A stretch of DNA of 64,000 nucleotides, taken from NCBI GenBank assembly GCA_963920665.1, contig OY987264.1, forward strand, positions 29,120,906 to 29,184,905, given 5' to 3'. The notes beneath the pieces are model-generated. The model saw nothing but the letters and a program-made list of their open reading frames with translations. It had not been told where the DNA came from and searched no databases. The translations under genes were made by a program, and so were the position numbers. The stretch's first letter is position 1. Each line of letters starts with the position of its first letter. This DNA comes from Straminergon stramineum. Lineage: Eukaryota; Streptophyta; Bryopsida; Hypnales; Calliergonaceae. Positions 42,339 through 54,759 of the stretch are shown one piece after another.

Positions 42339-43271
42339 TTAACCCCTAAAGTTCCTTGACTATCTTATCACCAAAATCCCTCAAAAACTGCCATTTCTAA
42401 TACAAGTACCAAATTTTTGAAAAATATCATTTTTGGACACATGTAACCGTAGGATCTTTCAGTAATCTACATTGAGAAGATGTGGAAAAAATTTCAGAAA
42501 TTTCCACCATGTAGATTGCAAGATATTAACATTTGAAGTGACAAAAATCCTTTTTTTGGCCTTGCGAAAAACCGGGCAGCTGCACTTCACAAAATCCTAT
42601 TTGTATGAAAAAATGTCCAAAATGGTGGTGCTTCTGTAGATTCATTCTTGAAGTCAAGTTGTCTATATTCTTGAAAATTTTCAGATCATTTGGAATTGTG
42701 CAACATTTAGGAAAAAAATAGTAAGTACAAAGATGTAGAGAATGATTCAAAATACTAAATTGTTAATAGTTTATTATTGGAATTGGAAAATGCCAATCCC
42801 AATGGTGGAAATGTTGTAATAAACAATCTATACCCTTTGATTTTATTTTTTTTCAAAAATATTAAAAATTGAGTTAAATAAAGGACTTCAAAGTTTATTT
42901 TAGAGTAGAAAATCCATAAGTGCCCGTAAACTAAAACATCTCATAACTTTTGACTCATTGATCAAAATGGAATGATTCAAAGCTTTCTATGTATATATCA
43001 ATCTAAAAAACCAATTTCAAATTTTTATTTTTGAAAAAAGTGTTTTTTTCAGATCTGCCCGGACTGCCCGAGTTGAGAAACAAACAACATATTAGGCCAT
43101 AACTTTTGACTCATATTTCCAAATGTCCTGAAATTTAGTGCATATGAAAGATATTCCTCGTCCACACCTTCTATTAAATTTTGGGCCAAAAACATCGAAA
43201 TCTGTAGTCACACGTACCTGCCCAAAATTTCTATGTTGTTGAAAAAGGCACCTTGGTCCTTTAGGGGTTAA
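42339..43271. mobile_element. TTAA-flanked TIR element B (925 bp)
   Basis: TTAA|CCCCTAAAGTTCC at the left (42339-) and GGTCCTTTAGGGG|TTAA at the right (-43271) are inverted repeats flanked by intact TTAA. It aligns in reverse with element A at 21458-23095 and shows the uninterrupted version of A's insertion site near 42595-42605. It is non-coding, and nested in the Mutator-like element. Confidence 0.8.
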
Positions 43272-43434
43272 TGTCTCAGTAATTAGACTTGTTAATATTT
43301 TAGAAAAATATTGTTAATATTTTAAGAAAATATTTGGTTGATAGGGATTATTTGTGTTAGGAATGAACTTAGTTACACCCAAATGTTGATTAGTTGATAA
43401 TTATCTTCTTGTGGGACCTCCTAGGGATCGAATC

Positions 43435-43675
43435 CTTTTGTCTTGATTAAATTGTTGTTTAATTGATCACTCCCCTCTTGCTTCTTGGTACCTCTTGGTG
43501 CTGAGGGGAGCCACCCACCCATGGAAAATTATTTATAAAAATAAATAAAATAAAATATTTATTTATTTATTTATTTATAATAATTCCACGATGGAGGGGC
43601 TCCCCTCGATGTTGAGGGGTACCAAACAACAAAAGGGGAATGATTATAAAAAACTAATTTTCAATAAAACAACCA
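43435..43675. mobile_element. Hairpin MITE with GGTACC and GGGGAG arms
   Basis: TCACTCCCCTCTTGCTTCTT and GGTACCTCTTGGTGCTGAGG (43468-43510) pair imperfectly with GATGTTGAGGGGTACC and AACAACAAAAGGGGAATGAT (43608-43645). The loop is an A/T-only stretch including (ATTT)n at 43557-43577. Confidence 0.65.
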
Positions 43676-43916
43676 CATTTGATTTCAAAAGAATCCTAAT
43701 TAATCATCAATTTTTTTCTTCTTAAAATCTAGTGTAGTCCAGTGAATGGCACATCAAGGTTGTTCAAGGGACCACAATAATAGGTCCATTGTAATAGGTA
43801 ATACTAAAATTTATTAAAAATATGAAATTTTAGCCAAAAATTTTAGATGGAATCTCTAAAAAGTTGTATGCTCATAGGCTCACAAGCTCACAAAATAACA
43901 ACCTTGCTCTCATTGT

Positions 43917-44600
43917 AGCCACATATTCTAAACAAGGTCACTAAAACTTAGACATCTACTATGAAGATGGATATGTTACCTCCCTGCTTTACTCATCAAT
44001 ATCCATGTATAGCCATAATTCACTAATGTTCATCTATTTAGCAAATTTTCTATCTCCCAAGGATGGATAGATATAGCCACCTCATCGAAAGTTCATCTAA
44101 ATTATCACCACTATTTAGATACAACTAAATCACTAAAAAAACCCGCTAGTTATAAGTATGAGTTCTTTTTACTAATTTGAGTACTAATTGAAGTGAGTAT
44201 GAAGGTGTCCACATCATCATTGATACCACTACATACAAACATTAAAGATTGATAGTGGCTACTTAACATATAGATACTTGTGGGAGGCATGTGATTTATG
44301 AGTTCATGAAGATGGATTGGATAATCGTGACGAATTTTGAGCCCATCATGCAATTCTTGACCCAATTAGTGAATTTCCACCCAATTTTTTGCATTACAAA
44401 GCAACCCCTTCTTGGGTTCAATGTTCTCCTAATGCAATATCACCTCCAAGACTGGAGTTCTATCAATACACCTTTGCCTGTCCGCAAGCACAGGAAACCC
44501 TGGCTGCCACTATAGTAAGACCTAAGCTACATAGACTTCATAAACATTGAACAATGTTTATGAACGCTTGACCATCTTCAAAGTGTTGCTGTTGCTGATG
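43917..44600. other. Intergenic DNA, nothing recognised
   Basis: No supported gene or repeat; short ORFs on both strands only. Confidence 0.45.
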
Positions 44601-44635
44601 CTAACAGACCACCTACTCACTAGATCATGGCAAGT

Positions 44636-44874
44636 ATCATCTCTTCATGATAGTGCTCCCGCAAAGAATCTTCCAAAGTGGATGAAAAAATACTATTTTT
44701 TTTCGAAAACGTCCTCAAGCAATCCAGCAGGTCCCCACCAAATGTGGATCTCACCATCGAATCAATCTGCGTCAATTGGCGCCCCTGAATGACCACCAAA
44801 TTGCTTCTAACTCTGACCACCACAGCAGCGTTCGCTCTGTCCGTAGCAGTCCTCATGGTCAGCTCCCCTAATAG
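44636..44874 (-). pseudogene. Unidentified exon-like coding stretch
   Basis: On the minus strand, after an acceptor-like TTTCTATTAG (about 44865-44874), an open frame reads GELTMRTATDRANAAVVVRV, then a segment ending STFGGDLLDCLRTF. It runs to a TAG near 44620. Composition is protein-like and GC is above the AT-rich DNA to its left. It lies just beyond the SUV3 stop, outside the SUV3 homology. It could be an exon of another gene or a gene fragment. I do not recognise the family. Confidence 0.25.
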
Positions 44875-45081
44875 AAATACGTCCAAAGCTTATGGACGTG
44901 AAGTACATCTTGGAGCTCGTCCAACTGTTGAGCTCTGAGTCCAATCAGACTCCTGCTAAGCGACTGTAGATTTAAGTGGAGTGACTCCGATTGGATAATC
45001 TACAACAAAGACCCATAAAACAGAAGTGTGGGATAATCAAAACAGGAGACGGAGATAGAGTACGGGTCACTATACTAACCG

Positions 45082-48000
45082 TCAGCAAACAGCAGGGATG
45101 CTTTTAGGTTGTCTCTCCTTTATAGAGACTCGAGGGTATGATGGTCTGACTAGTCTGGGTCTCAGGCCAGGCCTCGCGGCTACAACCCTACCACCAAATT
45201 TCTTGGGACCCGGTTTCCTCCCTCGGCCATGCCACCGACCAGCAGACTGCACAAGGGATTGACCTAACAGCGCAGCGATATGAGTTGCCATCTCTGCAGC
45301 CCTTTCTTTCTGCACGAAGAGCTCCTCGGGGAAGTGCTGACTTAACCATAAGTACATGGATAGCACCTGTCAAGATTTCCAGCATCGATGCGTTACTTTG
45401 ACACAGGGTTCAACGAGTAAAAACGAACAAAAATACAAGAGTAACGACAGAAATTCCTAATACCATAAGGAAAAGAAATCCACGGAGATTGTGATCATAC
45501 TATTTAGCTTGCTTAGTCTAGATCAGTGCTGAAAACATACTGCCTGCAGTTGCCTAATAATCCTCTCAACCACAATACATAGAAGTATATGCAAAAAATA
45601 GAATCGATGAGATTCAAATATACCTGATGTCGAGTTTCCAGGTCCATAAGCTCAAACTCATCTCGGGCAGAGTTGAGTGGTGCCCCCATTTGCACGACTA
45701 CAGGAATCTTCTGACTGAACGCCAAGGCATAGCGGTATAGCGCACCCAATGACTGCGGATCCCGGACGTTTACAGGGGTAAAGCAGAAGTTGAATCGATC
45801 TACTAATGATAGGCCTTTCACCTTGTCAAGAACGCTTGCTACCCTCTGCAATTCGTGAGAAAGCAAAATTAAATTTCGTAGTTCAAAACCAAATGATACA
45901 AGTGGACACCTTAGAGATATCCTAGAAGGGTCGCATTCCTAAACTCAAAAGGTAAAAGATCAATATTGCATGAAGTACTTTGAAAAAAATCTAATTCAGG
46001 ATCACACCAAGGAAAACAATTGCATTAAAGGTACAACGCAGAAAAAACACGCTGGAGGGAACTGAGCAAGAGATAAGAATTTCACGAAATAAACATAATA
46101 AAGATGTGGACAAAAAAGTTCATTCTTCACAGGAACCTTCCCAGAGTCATTTCTCCACCAAATTTAAAACTATATACATACTTGGAAAGCTGAGAGAGAG
46201 GAAAAATGTATTAAAATTTGAGGTTTAGGCAATTGTCCTACCATCCTTTTAACACCAACCAAGCACAATTCCCATTCCCAAGAAATGTGCCATGCTCATC
46301 AATATCCAACAACAATGACTCTACACCACTCTTCATCTAGACTGCTCTTTAGAACCTGAAAGTGCCTCAAATCAAGTGTCTTGTAGATCAAGATTAGATT
46401 AGTATTAAGTTGGTGGTGGATTGGTGGTGGATTTAAAACAACTTCTAGAGCCTTCTAACCATGATTTAAACTTATTATTCATTACTATTTGTTTGATAGG
46501 CCTCAAAACTTAATACCTTTTGTCTAAATTTCATAGCTTTCAGAATATATGTAGTCAGTTGTAAAATTTGGTGAAGAATTTATTATCTGGGAAAGCGTCT
46601 CAATGATGAATGAATCTTTTTGTTCCCAACTTTAAGCAAAGTACTCCAACATAAATTCAAAAATTGTGAAGTTTGGAATAAAAAGGTTATGCACCATGTT
46701 CTCCATGTGAACTAGAGTCAGAGACCCAATGGCAAGTTTTTCTCTAGATAATAAAGCAAAATTCATATAGAAATCGAATCGTACTTTCAAATTATCATAG
46801 CGGCAGAGGAAGTATGCACCGTCCAACCGACATGTCTCTGCAAACCTGTACGACGAAAGGCGTATTAATAAGGATACTACCAAAGCCACCATCACAATCA
46901 ATGTAACATAACTCTTTCATTGTATTTATCTATGAGCCATAAAATGGAACGGTAGAAGTAGTTGGGTTTTTACTCTTCCAAATAAACTCTATAACAGTAT
47001 AATCTCCAAAAAGCATCTACATACATCAATATTTAATTTTGCCACAATAAAACAAGTCGTTCATACCTCTCCAGCAAGTGAGCAAATGACGTCTCTGGCA
47101 GTTGACTAGCAAAAAGCTCCACCTATCGCACAACAAAACAAAGATTTCAACAATCACGAATTACGAGGCTATTAGAACAAGAAAGAACGTACAGTGCAAC
47201 CTCGAAACATTTCTATGAGTTGAACGATAGATTCAAGGCGTAAAGAATCAGAATACAATGAACACAGCTAAAATAGTTTCGCATTATTGTTATAAACCGG
47301 AGACGATGCAACCACTCTTATCATAACACGAAAGAAAAGGAGGCATCAAAATGCTTGAAGTTACTCATCATGGGACTGCAAACCAGAGTCCACATGGATT
47401 CAAGTACACGGATTTTTCCTATTAGAGCGTGTGAATCTCATTTACCAAAATCACACTGAAATAGTTAAATTGATATTGACTGAAATACTACTGTATTGAA
47501 CCAATTTCCTCAAGAATAAAACTTTGGAGTGAAACTATTTTAGAACATCACAAATAGTGCAAATCAGTGCAGTACCAAATGAACGTATTACGATACAGTT
47601 AGTAAGCAGGATGTCCACTAACCTGTTCATATACTGGGAATAGACCTGCTGCAGTGGCAGGCTCAAAGTCTTGCTGCAATGACTGCTCCAGATACGCTAT
47701 GTCCTGTGAGTAGAAGGCAGTAGTTACACCATCTGGAAATATACTCCCCCGGCGTCCTGCCCTCCCTGCAATCTGCTTCACCTGAGGAGCTGGAATGGGT
47801 CTCTTTGCATCGCCATCAAATTTGTCAAGAGAATAGAACACAACCCGTCGAATATTGAGATTCAGACCCATCCCGACAGCATCACTTGCAACCAGGACGT
47901 CATATCCGCTATTTGGGTCATTGAACAACTTTGCTTGCTGAGTTCTTGTCTCAGGTGGAAGGGCTCCGTATACAACACAGCACTTGTGATTTGTTGCTAA

Positions 48001-50990
48001 TTCCACTTCCCGCTGTTGTTGACATAAAATCACGAATAGGGAGTACATTGTCACTGTACAGAACTTCTTAAAACAACAGGAAGCGAGTGCTCACAGGAGA
48101 AAGAATGGTCCCCAACAAGGAATAATTATGTTCGACTCAGAGCTTCTTGACTACGTACCATCGTTGTAAATAACAATTAAAACTGTTACGATCACTACAG
48201 AGAAATTTCGGCAAACGAATGGACACTAAAATAGGGAGAATATACTATTGCTTAAAACCTCCTGAAAAGATGCACGTCAAACAAACACATGCACGCCTCG
48301 ATAAGTTTAGAAAGTACAAACCTTTACATCGAAGATATCCTTCCTGGAGAATGCAACTATGCAGTCTCCGCCTTCAACATTCGAAAAGTCCCCATTGAGA
48401 GATTTCTGCAATCAACATGAACCATCATAATTGCATTAGAAGACCGTGGACTGCGCAACCAAGATGATCCTGCAAAATTATGCAGGGAGACAACTAGAAC
48501 AGTGACATCAAACAACTACTACACTCATGATCCAGCTCCTGAAAAAGAGAGGAAACTATTTATACCCTTTTACAAAATTGCAAGAGCGGCAGTTCAGCGA
48601 AGTGACGCAAAGGGATCTTACTTGATCCAGTCTCAGAGGCTTGAATCGCTCATACTCATTTTCAATCAAATCGTCTCCAGTTGCAACGCATAAACTCCGT
48701 AACAACGGAACTGCACTTGGGTCCCCACAGACATGAATTTCATCCGCTTGCAATCCTAAAAATGCTCGTGTCCAAGCCCAACCTCTGTACTCGTCACTCA
48801 TCATCTGGCCCATCAAGTATTGGAGTCAATGACCAGCTTGTAATTAACCACGTACGGTGGTGCAACTTCAGATACCGAGTAAAATTCTTCCTTACAATTT
48901 AACAAGTATAACCGAGAATAAGGATTTACTGCATTTTCATTACCTGAACTTCGTCAATGACAGCAACCTCCCATTGCTTGCTTAAGTACGCCATCTCCAC
49001 AGTGCATGCTAAATGGTTGGCAAATGGCAAATCCTTTTTCTCTTGCCCAGTATGCAGATTGCAGTAGATGCCTTCAGCATTCACCTTATCGAATACCTGT
49101 CACAGTTTATGAATGTTTATGCACTATTTCATCTCCCCCCCAAAAGAGAAATCTGACTGACTTAAAATTTGACTTCTCAATAAATAAATAAAATTGTTGC
49201 TTCTTGATGGTGTACTGAGATGGCTGACCTCCATAGCAAGGAGTCGCAGTGGACTGCAATAAATTCCATTAGAAGCCTCCATGAACCGCTTGAGAGCCAT
49301 ATATGTCTTTCCACTGTTAGTAGGACCTTGGTGGTAAACAACCTTCCGCTTCATTGCCCGGGCAAAAGGATACCTGCAACCCCATCCTCTTATTCTTCAA
49401 AAACCATAATGCCCTGATCACGACCTAAACCCTACGAGGAACGGCACAACCAAAAACGACATTAAATCCAGCAAAAAGATTGATAGACCAGCGCATGTCG
49501 TACCAAGCATCCGGCTTAGTGAGGTCAGCGGTACTAACAAGCTCCCGATAACGGTTGATTTCAGCAGAAAATTCCGCATTGCAAAACTCTGCGAAGATCG
49601 GAAACAGAAATTTGAGAGCAGAATTGGAAGGACCCATTTGTATTAGCAATCCTCTCAGCTCCGGCGTTGCCCTGCTTTGAAAAAACTTGCGAAAACGTGA
49701 AACTGCTGTTGGAAAAAACTTCGAGTTTATGTATAAGGCCAGCGCTTGATCCGACACCCACCTGCTCTCAGCCGTAAAACAAACATAAGAGACCAGTAAA
49801 GCTGAAAGAACTGGTTGGTAAGCCCCAACCATTGGGTTCAAGCTTTCAACAAGCATTTCGCCTCAAACCCGGGAAAACCTAGAGCCACACGAAATTCCCA
49901 TTCCTGTTGCAGAAACAATCCCTCCCTGACCAATTACGTGAATTATTCAACAGCTGGAATTTTACTTTACAAAAATGCTGTATACGACTCAGTTCCATTC
50001 AATTGTTCTATTAAAGTGGGATAGGGACTGACGAACTAACCCTGATTCAGCGAATCGGTGAAAAATCCAGCTGAGTCGGGCTTTCTCTGTGCTGGTATAA
50101 GCCCCCGGTCTAGCATGATGCAACTGGTGGAATACCTTTTCGGGATCACTATAATGCGCAGGTACCACAACCTTTGCCCCTCTTTCGGGGCCCTTCTCGT
50201 CCTCATCGAGCTTCACGATTGTAATTCGCTGCTTTGACGTGAGGTCTAGCTTCGGGAACTTCGGCGCTGTGCGCGGTGGCGATTCCTTCAAAGCCCTCAC
50301 CTCCTCTCTCACTCCCTGCGACTTACCGTCATCCACCAATGAAGACAAAATTGCATTGGAGCTTTCGCCAATAGCCTCCAAATTCGAAATATCAATCACA
50401 CCATCAGTCGATCCGCTAATCTCTTCATCACTAACTAATTGACCGCATACTTCAGCACATGGAGTCCCTACATCTATAGAATCGTCAACACTCGACACGA
50501 CCGAATCCGCACCCGCCACTGCCTCCACCCTAGACTCAGACCTCTTCTTCCTCGTCAATTTCAGTTTTACGGGCGCCGATCCAGTCGTAGATTCATTTCC
50601 AGCAATCTCATCCTCCAACTTCTTCATCGACGCTCTAGGTTTCCTCCGAGGCTTCGCTTTCTCAACTCCATTCTCTACTTTCCTAGGCCTTCCCACTCTC
50701 TTCACCTTCACTACCGTCTCCTCCACGATGTTCTCCACGACTTTCTCCTCAACCGTAGTTTTCACACTAAACCCTCGCCTCAACCCTAAATCCCAAAACC
50801 TCAAACTCCTGTCGAATCCCTCCAACTCTCTCACAAGAGTACTATAACCTCGCCTTGCTGCTTCATCGGGCAGGGTAGCACTCCAACCATGAGCGAGAGC
50901 AGAAGCATTGGTGTGGATCAAAAATTGAGACAATTTTCGAGAGTCCCTGCGCGCAATCGCACGCAGCAGCACAGCCAGCGCCCTGGCCAT
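45082..50990 (-). CDS. SUV3: SUV3-type ATP-dependent RNA helicase, mitochondrial (928 aa, 11 exons)
   Basis: Exons in transcript order: 50990-50041, 49761-49504, 49373-49229, 49096-48944, 48804-48622, 48405-48322, 48012-47623, 47122-47067, 46845-46785, 45845-45624, 45366-45082. They total 929 codons including stop, all with GT-AG borders. Helicase motif I is GPTNSGKT (about 419-426), motif II DEVQ (499-502), and motif [12 protein letters not shown] (671-680). Between them lie the SUV3 blocks [11 protein letters not shown] and [15 protein letters not shown]-terminal blocks [19 protein letters not shown] and [20 protein letters not shown] are family-specific. SUV3 is an NTP-dependent RNA/DNA unwinding enzyme of the mitochondrial RNA surveillance machinery. 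The Arg/Ala/Leu-rich start [19 protein letters not shown] fits a mitochondrial presequence. Residues 72-290 form a long acidic/basic low-complexity extension with an AT-hook-like RVGRPRK. The basic tail [10 protein letters not shown] is typical. Confidence 0.96.
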
Positions 50991-51089
50991 GGCTACAAAC
51001 GTTTAAGGACTTTCCTTAGTCCGGACGGAGATCAACCCAAAATCGCCATAGCTAAGGGAGATGGCAAACCCAGCATCCACGCAACAAAA

Positions 51090-51171
51090 TTAGGGTTTAA
51101 GCATTACGGGACTGAAATCGGAGCTGACGCTAGTTCACAGACGAGGCGTGCGAGACAGGGAAATTAGGGTT
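51090..51171 (-). promoter_or_regulatory. Two telo-box motifs upstream of SUV3
   Basis: TTAGGGTTTAA (51090-51100) and TTAGGGTT (51164-51171) lie 100-180 bp 5' of the SUV3 start. On the gene strand they read AACCCTAA. Telo-boxes are common in plant promoters and 5' leaders. Confidence 0.5.
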
Positions 51172-51239
51172 CCTGAAAACCGAAGTCTCCCTAATTGCAC
51201 CTCCTTCCTTCAATTCTTAGTAATATCAAAATCGTAACA

Positions 51240-52900
51240 CTGCTAGTATTTGCACTATTACATCCTCTAACATCACATCAAAGATGGTTGCAATATGAAT
51301 GGAATATTATGTATGAATATTAAGTATTATTCTTGTGATATTAAGTATGACAAGGGTTGAGGTTTAGGAAGATATAATTTAATTGTAATCATTTTTTTTT
51401 GTGAAGTAAAATATTCAAGCCACATAGTATTTTTACGTCCTCTTTCTATCACAAACATAAAAGTTTATCAAACCTTCTTTATTTATTCATTCTTTCTTAG
51501 CAAAAATCTATAATAGCATTAGAATCTTAGAAACAAACATTTTTGAGTTCAATGTTCTTTGTACTTGTATTATTGCATTGTCTTATATTGCAAGAGGTTG
51601 CAAAACAAATAGAATCATTTGAAGGAAAAAAATCAATCAAATATGAAGGTGCTACATTGCCAAAATTCAACCTATTAGACTCTATAAAATATTCAAAAAT
51701 ATTTTACAAGTCATTTTTTGAGGTTCAATTATAGATGTAGTCAATATAACTTAATTCAACAATATCCTCCAAAAAAACTAGGATTCTTTTAGTCCAATTA
51801 TAATTTGGACTTCTATGATGAAGTGCACCAATTCCAACACTATAGAAAACAAGATGTTATACCCCTCCTTCATCCAATCATAATACAATTCTCAAAGTAT
51901 TCCACATTTAATAATAAAGTTGAGTTCATCCACCGCTCCACTAATGACAACAAAACAGTAAATGAACACCAATGTGCAATTCTAATGTATTTCAAAAGAT
52001 TCTTTCATTAATCCACAATCTTGAAGGATGTTTTCTAAATTACCACTACAAAAACATCCAAGGAATTAAGAGAAGTGTATAAACATCCCAAAAGGCAAGA
52101 ATAATCCACCTCCATAACAATGAGAAATTTTTCACATATGTTTTTGCTTTGACCAAATGAAATGAAAATTTCAAAATCTCAAAATGGGTGCACCAAAATA
52201 CAAATGGAATATCCCCTGATTTGCCACTCTATCAGAAAAAGAATCTGTGAAAAAGAAATCACTGTGCAACGTCATTTGTTTTATGACTTATTGAAGCCAG
52301 AGGACTCAATCGAATTATCTCAATACGGGCCCTTCTTGAGTTCCAGTTTCAGGGCACTCTCCACTTCCACCCCACAGCAGACCATCATCTGTTCACATTT
52401 TTCGCCCATTGTTCTTGTATGCACCACTTTGTGCCGCTACTGGAACTAATGAACATTCTTTGCTACATTTTATTGAACCTTTCATATTGTACAGAAAACT
52501 GTTGAATGGTAGAAGAATAAGAGAACCACCTTCCTTCAGGGCAGCAGTATGCTGGCAATTTGATGTCATGAGGTGGGGTGCTTCACATGATTGCACCCAT
52601 CAATAGAAAGGAATTCGTACTGAAACAAGTACTACCGCACTACACACCTTATATGATAATGGCATGCAGCGAAGAACGGGGAATCCCTCAGAATCTTACG
52701 AGCGGAATTCTAGGGTCACAAGGATGAGTAACTATTTTTTCACCATTTTCAATTCAAAGGGCAGCACTAAACTGGAAAGGTCATAAAACCAACTCCGCAT
52801 GTGAGAAGAAACGGTAAAAATGTACTAATTACCAACTGATAAACAAATACTAAGTCTCATTCATTTCGATTCTAACTGAAAAGGTCTCGGATCTAAAGTC
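51240..52900. other. Spacer between SUV3 and the carrier gene
   Basis: AT-rich to about 52160. 52160-52900 is less AT-rich and may contain the 3' UTR of the minus-strand carrier gene. No gene recognised. Confidence 0.45.
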
Positions 52901-54593
52901 TCAAATTGCGTAATCTCTTTTCAAGTACCTGCGCTCATAAAGACCGGTCACCTGATCAGCAACCGCCCACATGATAGCTTGGCCTGGAGGTATACGCATT
53001 AAGCGAGGTAGCAAACCCTTCCACAGTGCCAACAACCCCTCTTCAGTGTATATGCGAGTGAGCGCATGTGCCAATCCTCTGTATTTCACTTCACCTCCCG
53101 GACTCCTAGTTTGAGCCATGAGACGAGTTTTGATAACATCAAACGGACCTGTTGCCACCGGTCCTGCAAAACCTGCAATAAAACCCGACACCATTGACTG
53201 CCATGGGAGGAGAGTGACGCCGTCCCCCTCGAACTTCTTCCACAGGAACTGATCAACGCCATTTTTCACTGTAAACATAACAGACTGGTTGGTTCCATTC
53301 CGTAGGACGGTAGGAGCAACACCTGCCCACAGCCCTCTCAATCCCTCCTCACGCACAATTGTGGTGGCACAATGCACCGGTCCCTTGTACTTCAGCAGCT
53401 CTCGCCCCAGTCCTCTCTGCTGTTGTAGCCGAATTTTCACAACCTGTCGAAGAAAAACCATTTATCAAACATTATCTTTCCAATTCAACAATCCAAATAT
53501 TACAGAAATACATACATCAACATATAGTCGGCGCTAAAACGTCAATCAACAAATCGACCGACGAAGAACATGACCTAAGAACGAAATGTGCTCGAGACAC
53601 ACATCTCCGATAGCCATCACCGAAGATGTGTCTGAGCAGAAGTGCGCGAAGCAAAAAGCAAAAGCAAGACTTATTATACTGTGCAAAATGCAATCCAGAT
53701 TACACCCCACCTTTGTCACCGTATTCTTTCCAACAAAAAAAGACGTCAGCACAGCTGTACGCATTCTCGAAAATTGCCCGAATAACAGGGGCCACCTCTA
53801 TCCCGTTCTAAATACTCACAGACAATGCCATGTGCTTCCTGGTGTAAAGAACTTAAAACACACCCGATGAATCTACAAACATCGTCAGTCACGACAGCCT
53901 ACTTCGCAAATAATATCGCAACTCTTACGTGTCTGAATTCTGACCAGAAACCAGCACTTGAACACCTTAATTGGGACAAACAAGAGGCTACATGGAAAAA
54001 AAAAAAAAGACCAGATCAAAAACCACACGTCAACAAATTCGTAACAAGAAAACCAATAGAAATTCAAAAACATCAAGAAATCATGAAATTTCTTCACAAG
54101 AACCAATCAACTAACCCCTAAACCTCTGCAAGAGCTAAAAACAGAGTCACAGCCGAAAAAAACCCAAATCCCCCACGAAATTCACCTCAAACGGCGTCAC
54201 AATCACAACAGCTTCCAAAACTCCAGCGCCAAAGCCCGCGGCCACCCTCCCTCCCGGACTGAGATTCCCCGTCTCCTTATCCGCCAACGCGCGTTGAAAG
54301 AGCGCATTGGATCCCATGCGCAAGGTGTACTTCAACGTTAAATGCGTGGCGAACGGCGTCAAGCCCTTCCACAACGCGCGCACGCCCTCGCGCTCCACGA
54401 TGGACGTCCCGCAGTGCCAGATGCCGCGATACTCCTTACGCGGGTCCAGCTGCAGGCGCGTCTTGATCACGTCGATGGGTTGCAGGCAGCAAGCCTCCAT
54501 CAGCCCGCCCAGAGAGCCGGATACGGCCTTGAAGTAAGGGGGAATGGCGACAGCATTGTCGTTGGTGTTGGTGTCTCGCCCTCTCTCGGTCAT
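52901..54593 (-). CDS. SFC1: Mitochondrial succinate/fumarate transporter (mSFC1-type carrier, 316 aa)
   Basis: Two exons, 54593-54186 and 53443-52901, join GAG|GTT across a 742-bp intron in the second signature motif. Three carrier repeats carry the signatures PIDVIKTRL (39-47), PFEVVKIRL (134-142) and PFDVIKTRL (236-244). The blocks AVSGSLGGLMEACCLQPID, LKYTLRMGSNALFQ, NGTNQSVMFT and MRIPPGQAIMWAVADQVTG are near-identical to the plant succinate/fumarate carrier. The length is the usual 300-320 residues with six implied membrane helices. Role: exchange of succinate and fumarate across the inner mitochondrial membrane, linking peroxisomal/glyoxylate succinate to the TCA cycle. The start ATG (54593) is followed by a hydrophilic MTERGRDTNTNDNA tail. 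The next gene downstream on the same strand is SUV3. Confidence 0.97.
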
Positions 54594-54697
54594 TGGTAGC
54601 TGCTGCAGCTCCTCCTCCTCCTACTTCGGCTTCGGCTTCTTTCTCCCTCGCCTCTCGGTCGAATTCGATGGGATTCAGACGAGTGGGGAGGGGCGGA

Positions 54698-54708
54698 GAA
54701 ACCCTAAA
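54698..54708. promoter_or_regulatory. Telo-box in the carrier gene leader
   Basis: AAACCCTAAAA about 105 bp 5' of the carrier ATG, in a GC-rich leader. Confidence 0.45.
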
Positions 54709-54759
54709 AGGAAGGGAGCGGGAGCTGCAATTGGGGTGAGGTTGCAGCATTAGCAGCGT

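Larger units (their letters stand above)
41770..43906. mobile_element. Mutator-like TIR element with about 200-bp inverted ends and 10-bp flanking repeats
   Basis: The left arm (41770-41975, starting CAGCGGTGCTATTTTGTAAG) is an imperfect inverted copy of the right arm (about 43760-43906, ending CACAAAATAACAACCTTG). The direct repeat CTCTCATTGT flanks it at 41760-41769 and 43907-43916, close to the 9-bp duplication of Mutator-like elements. The interior has about 175-bp diverged tandem repeats (TTGATCATTATCTTATAATA-like) and no transposase. It has received TTAA element B (42339-43271) and a small hairpin (43435-43675). Confidence 0.65.
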
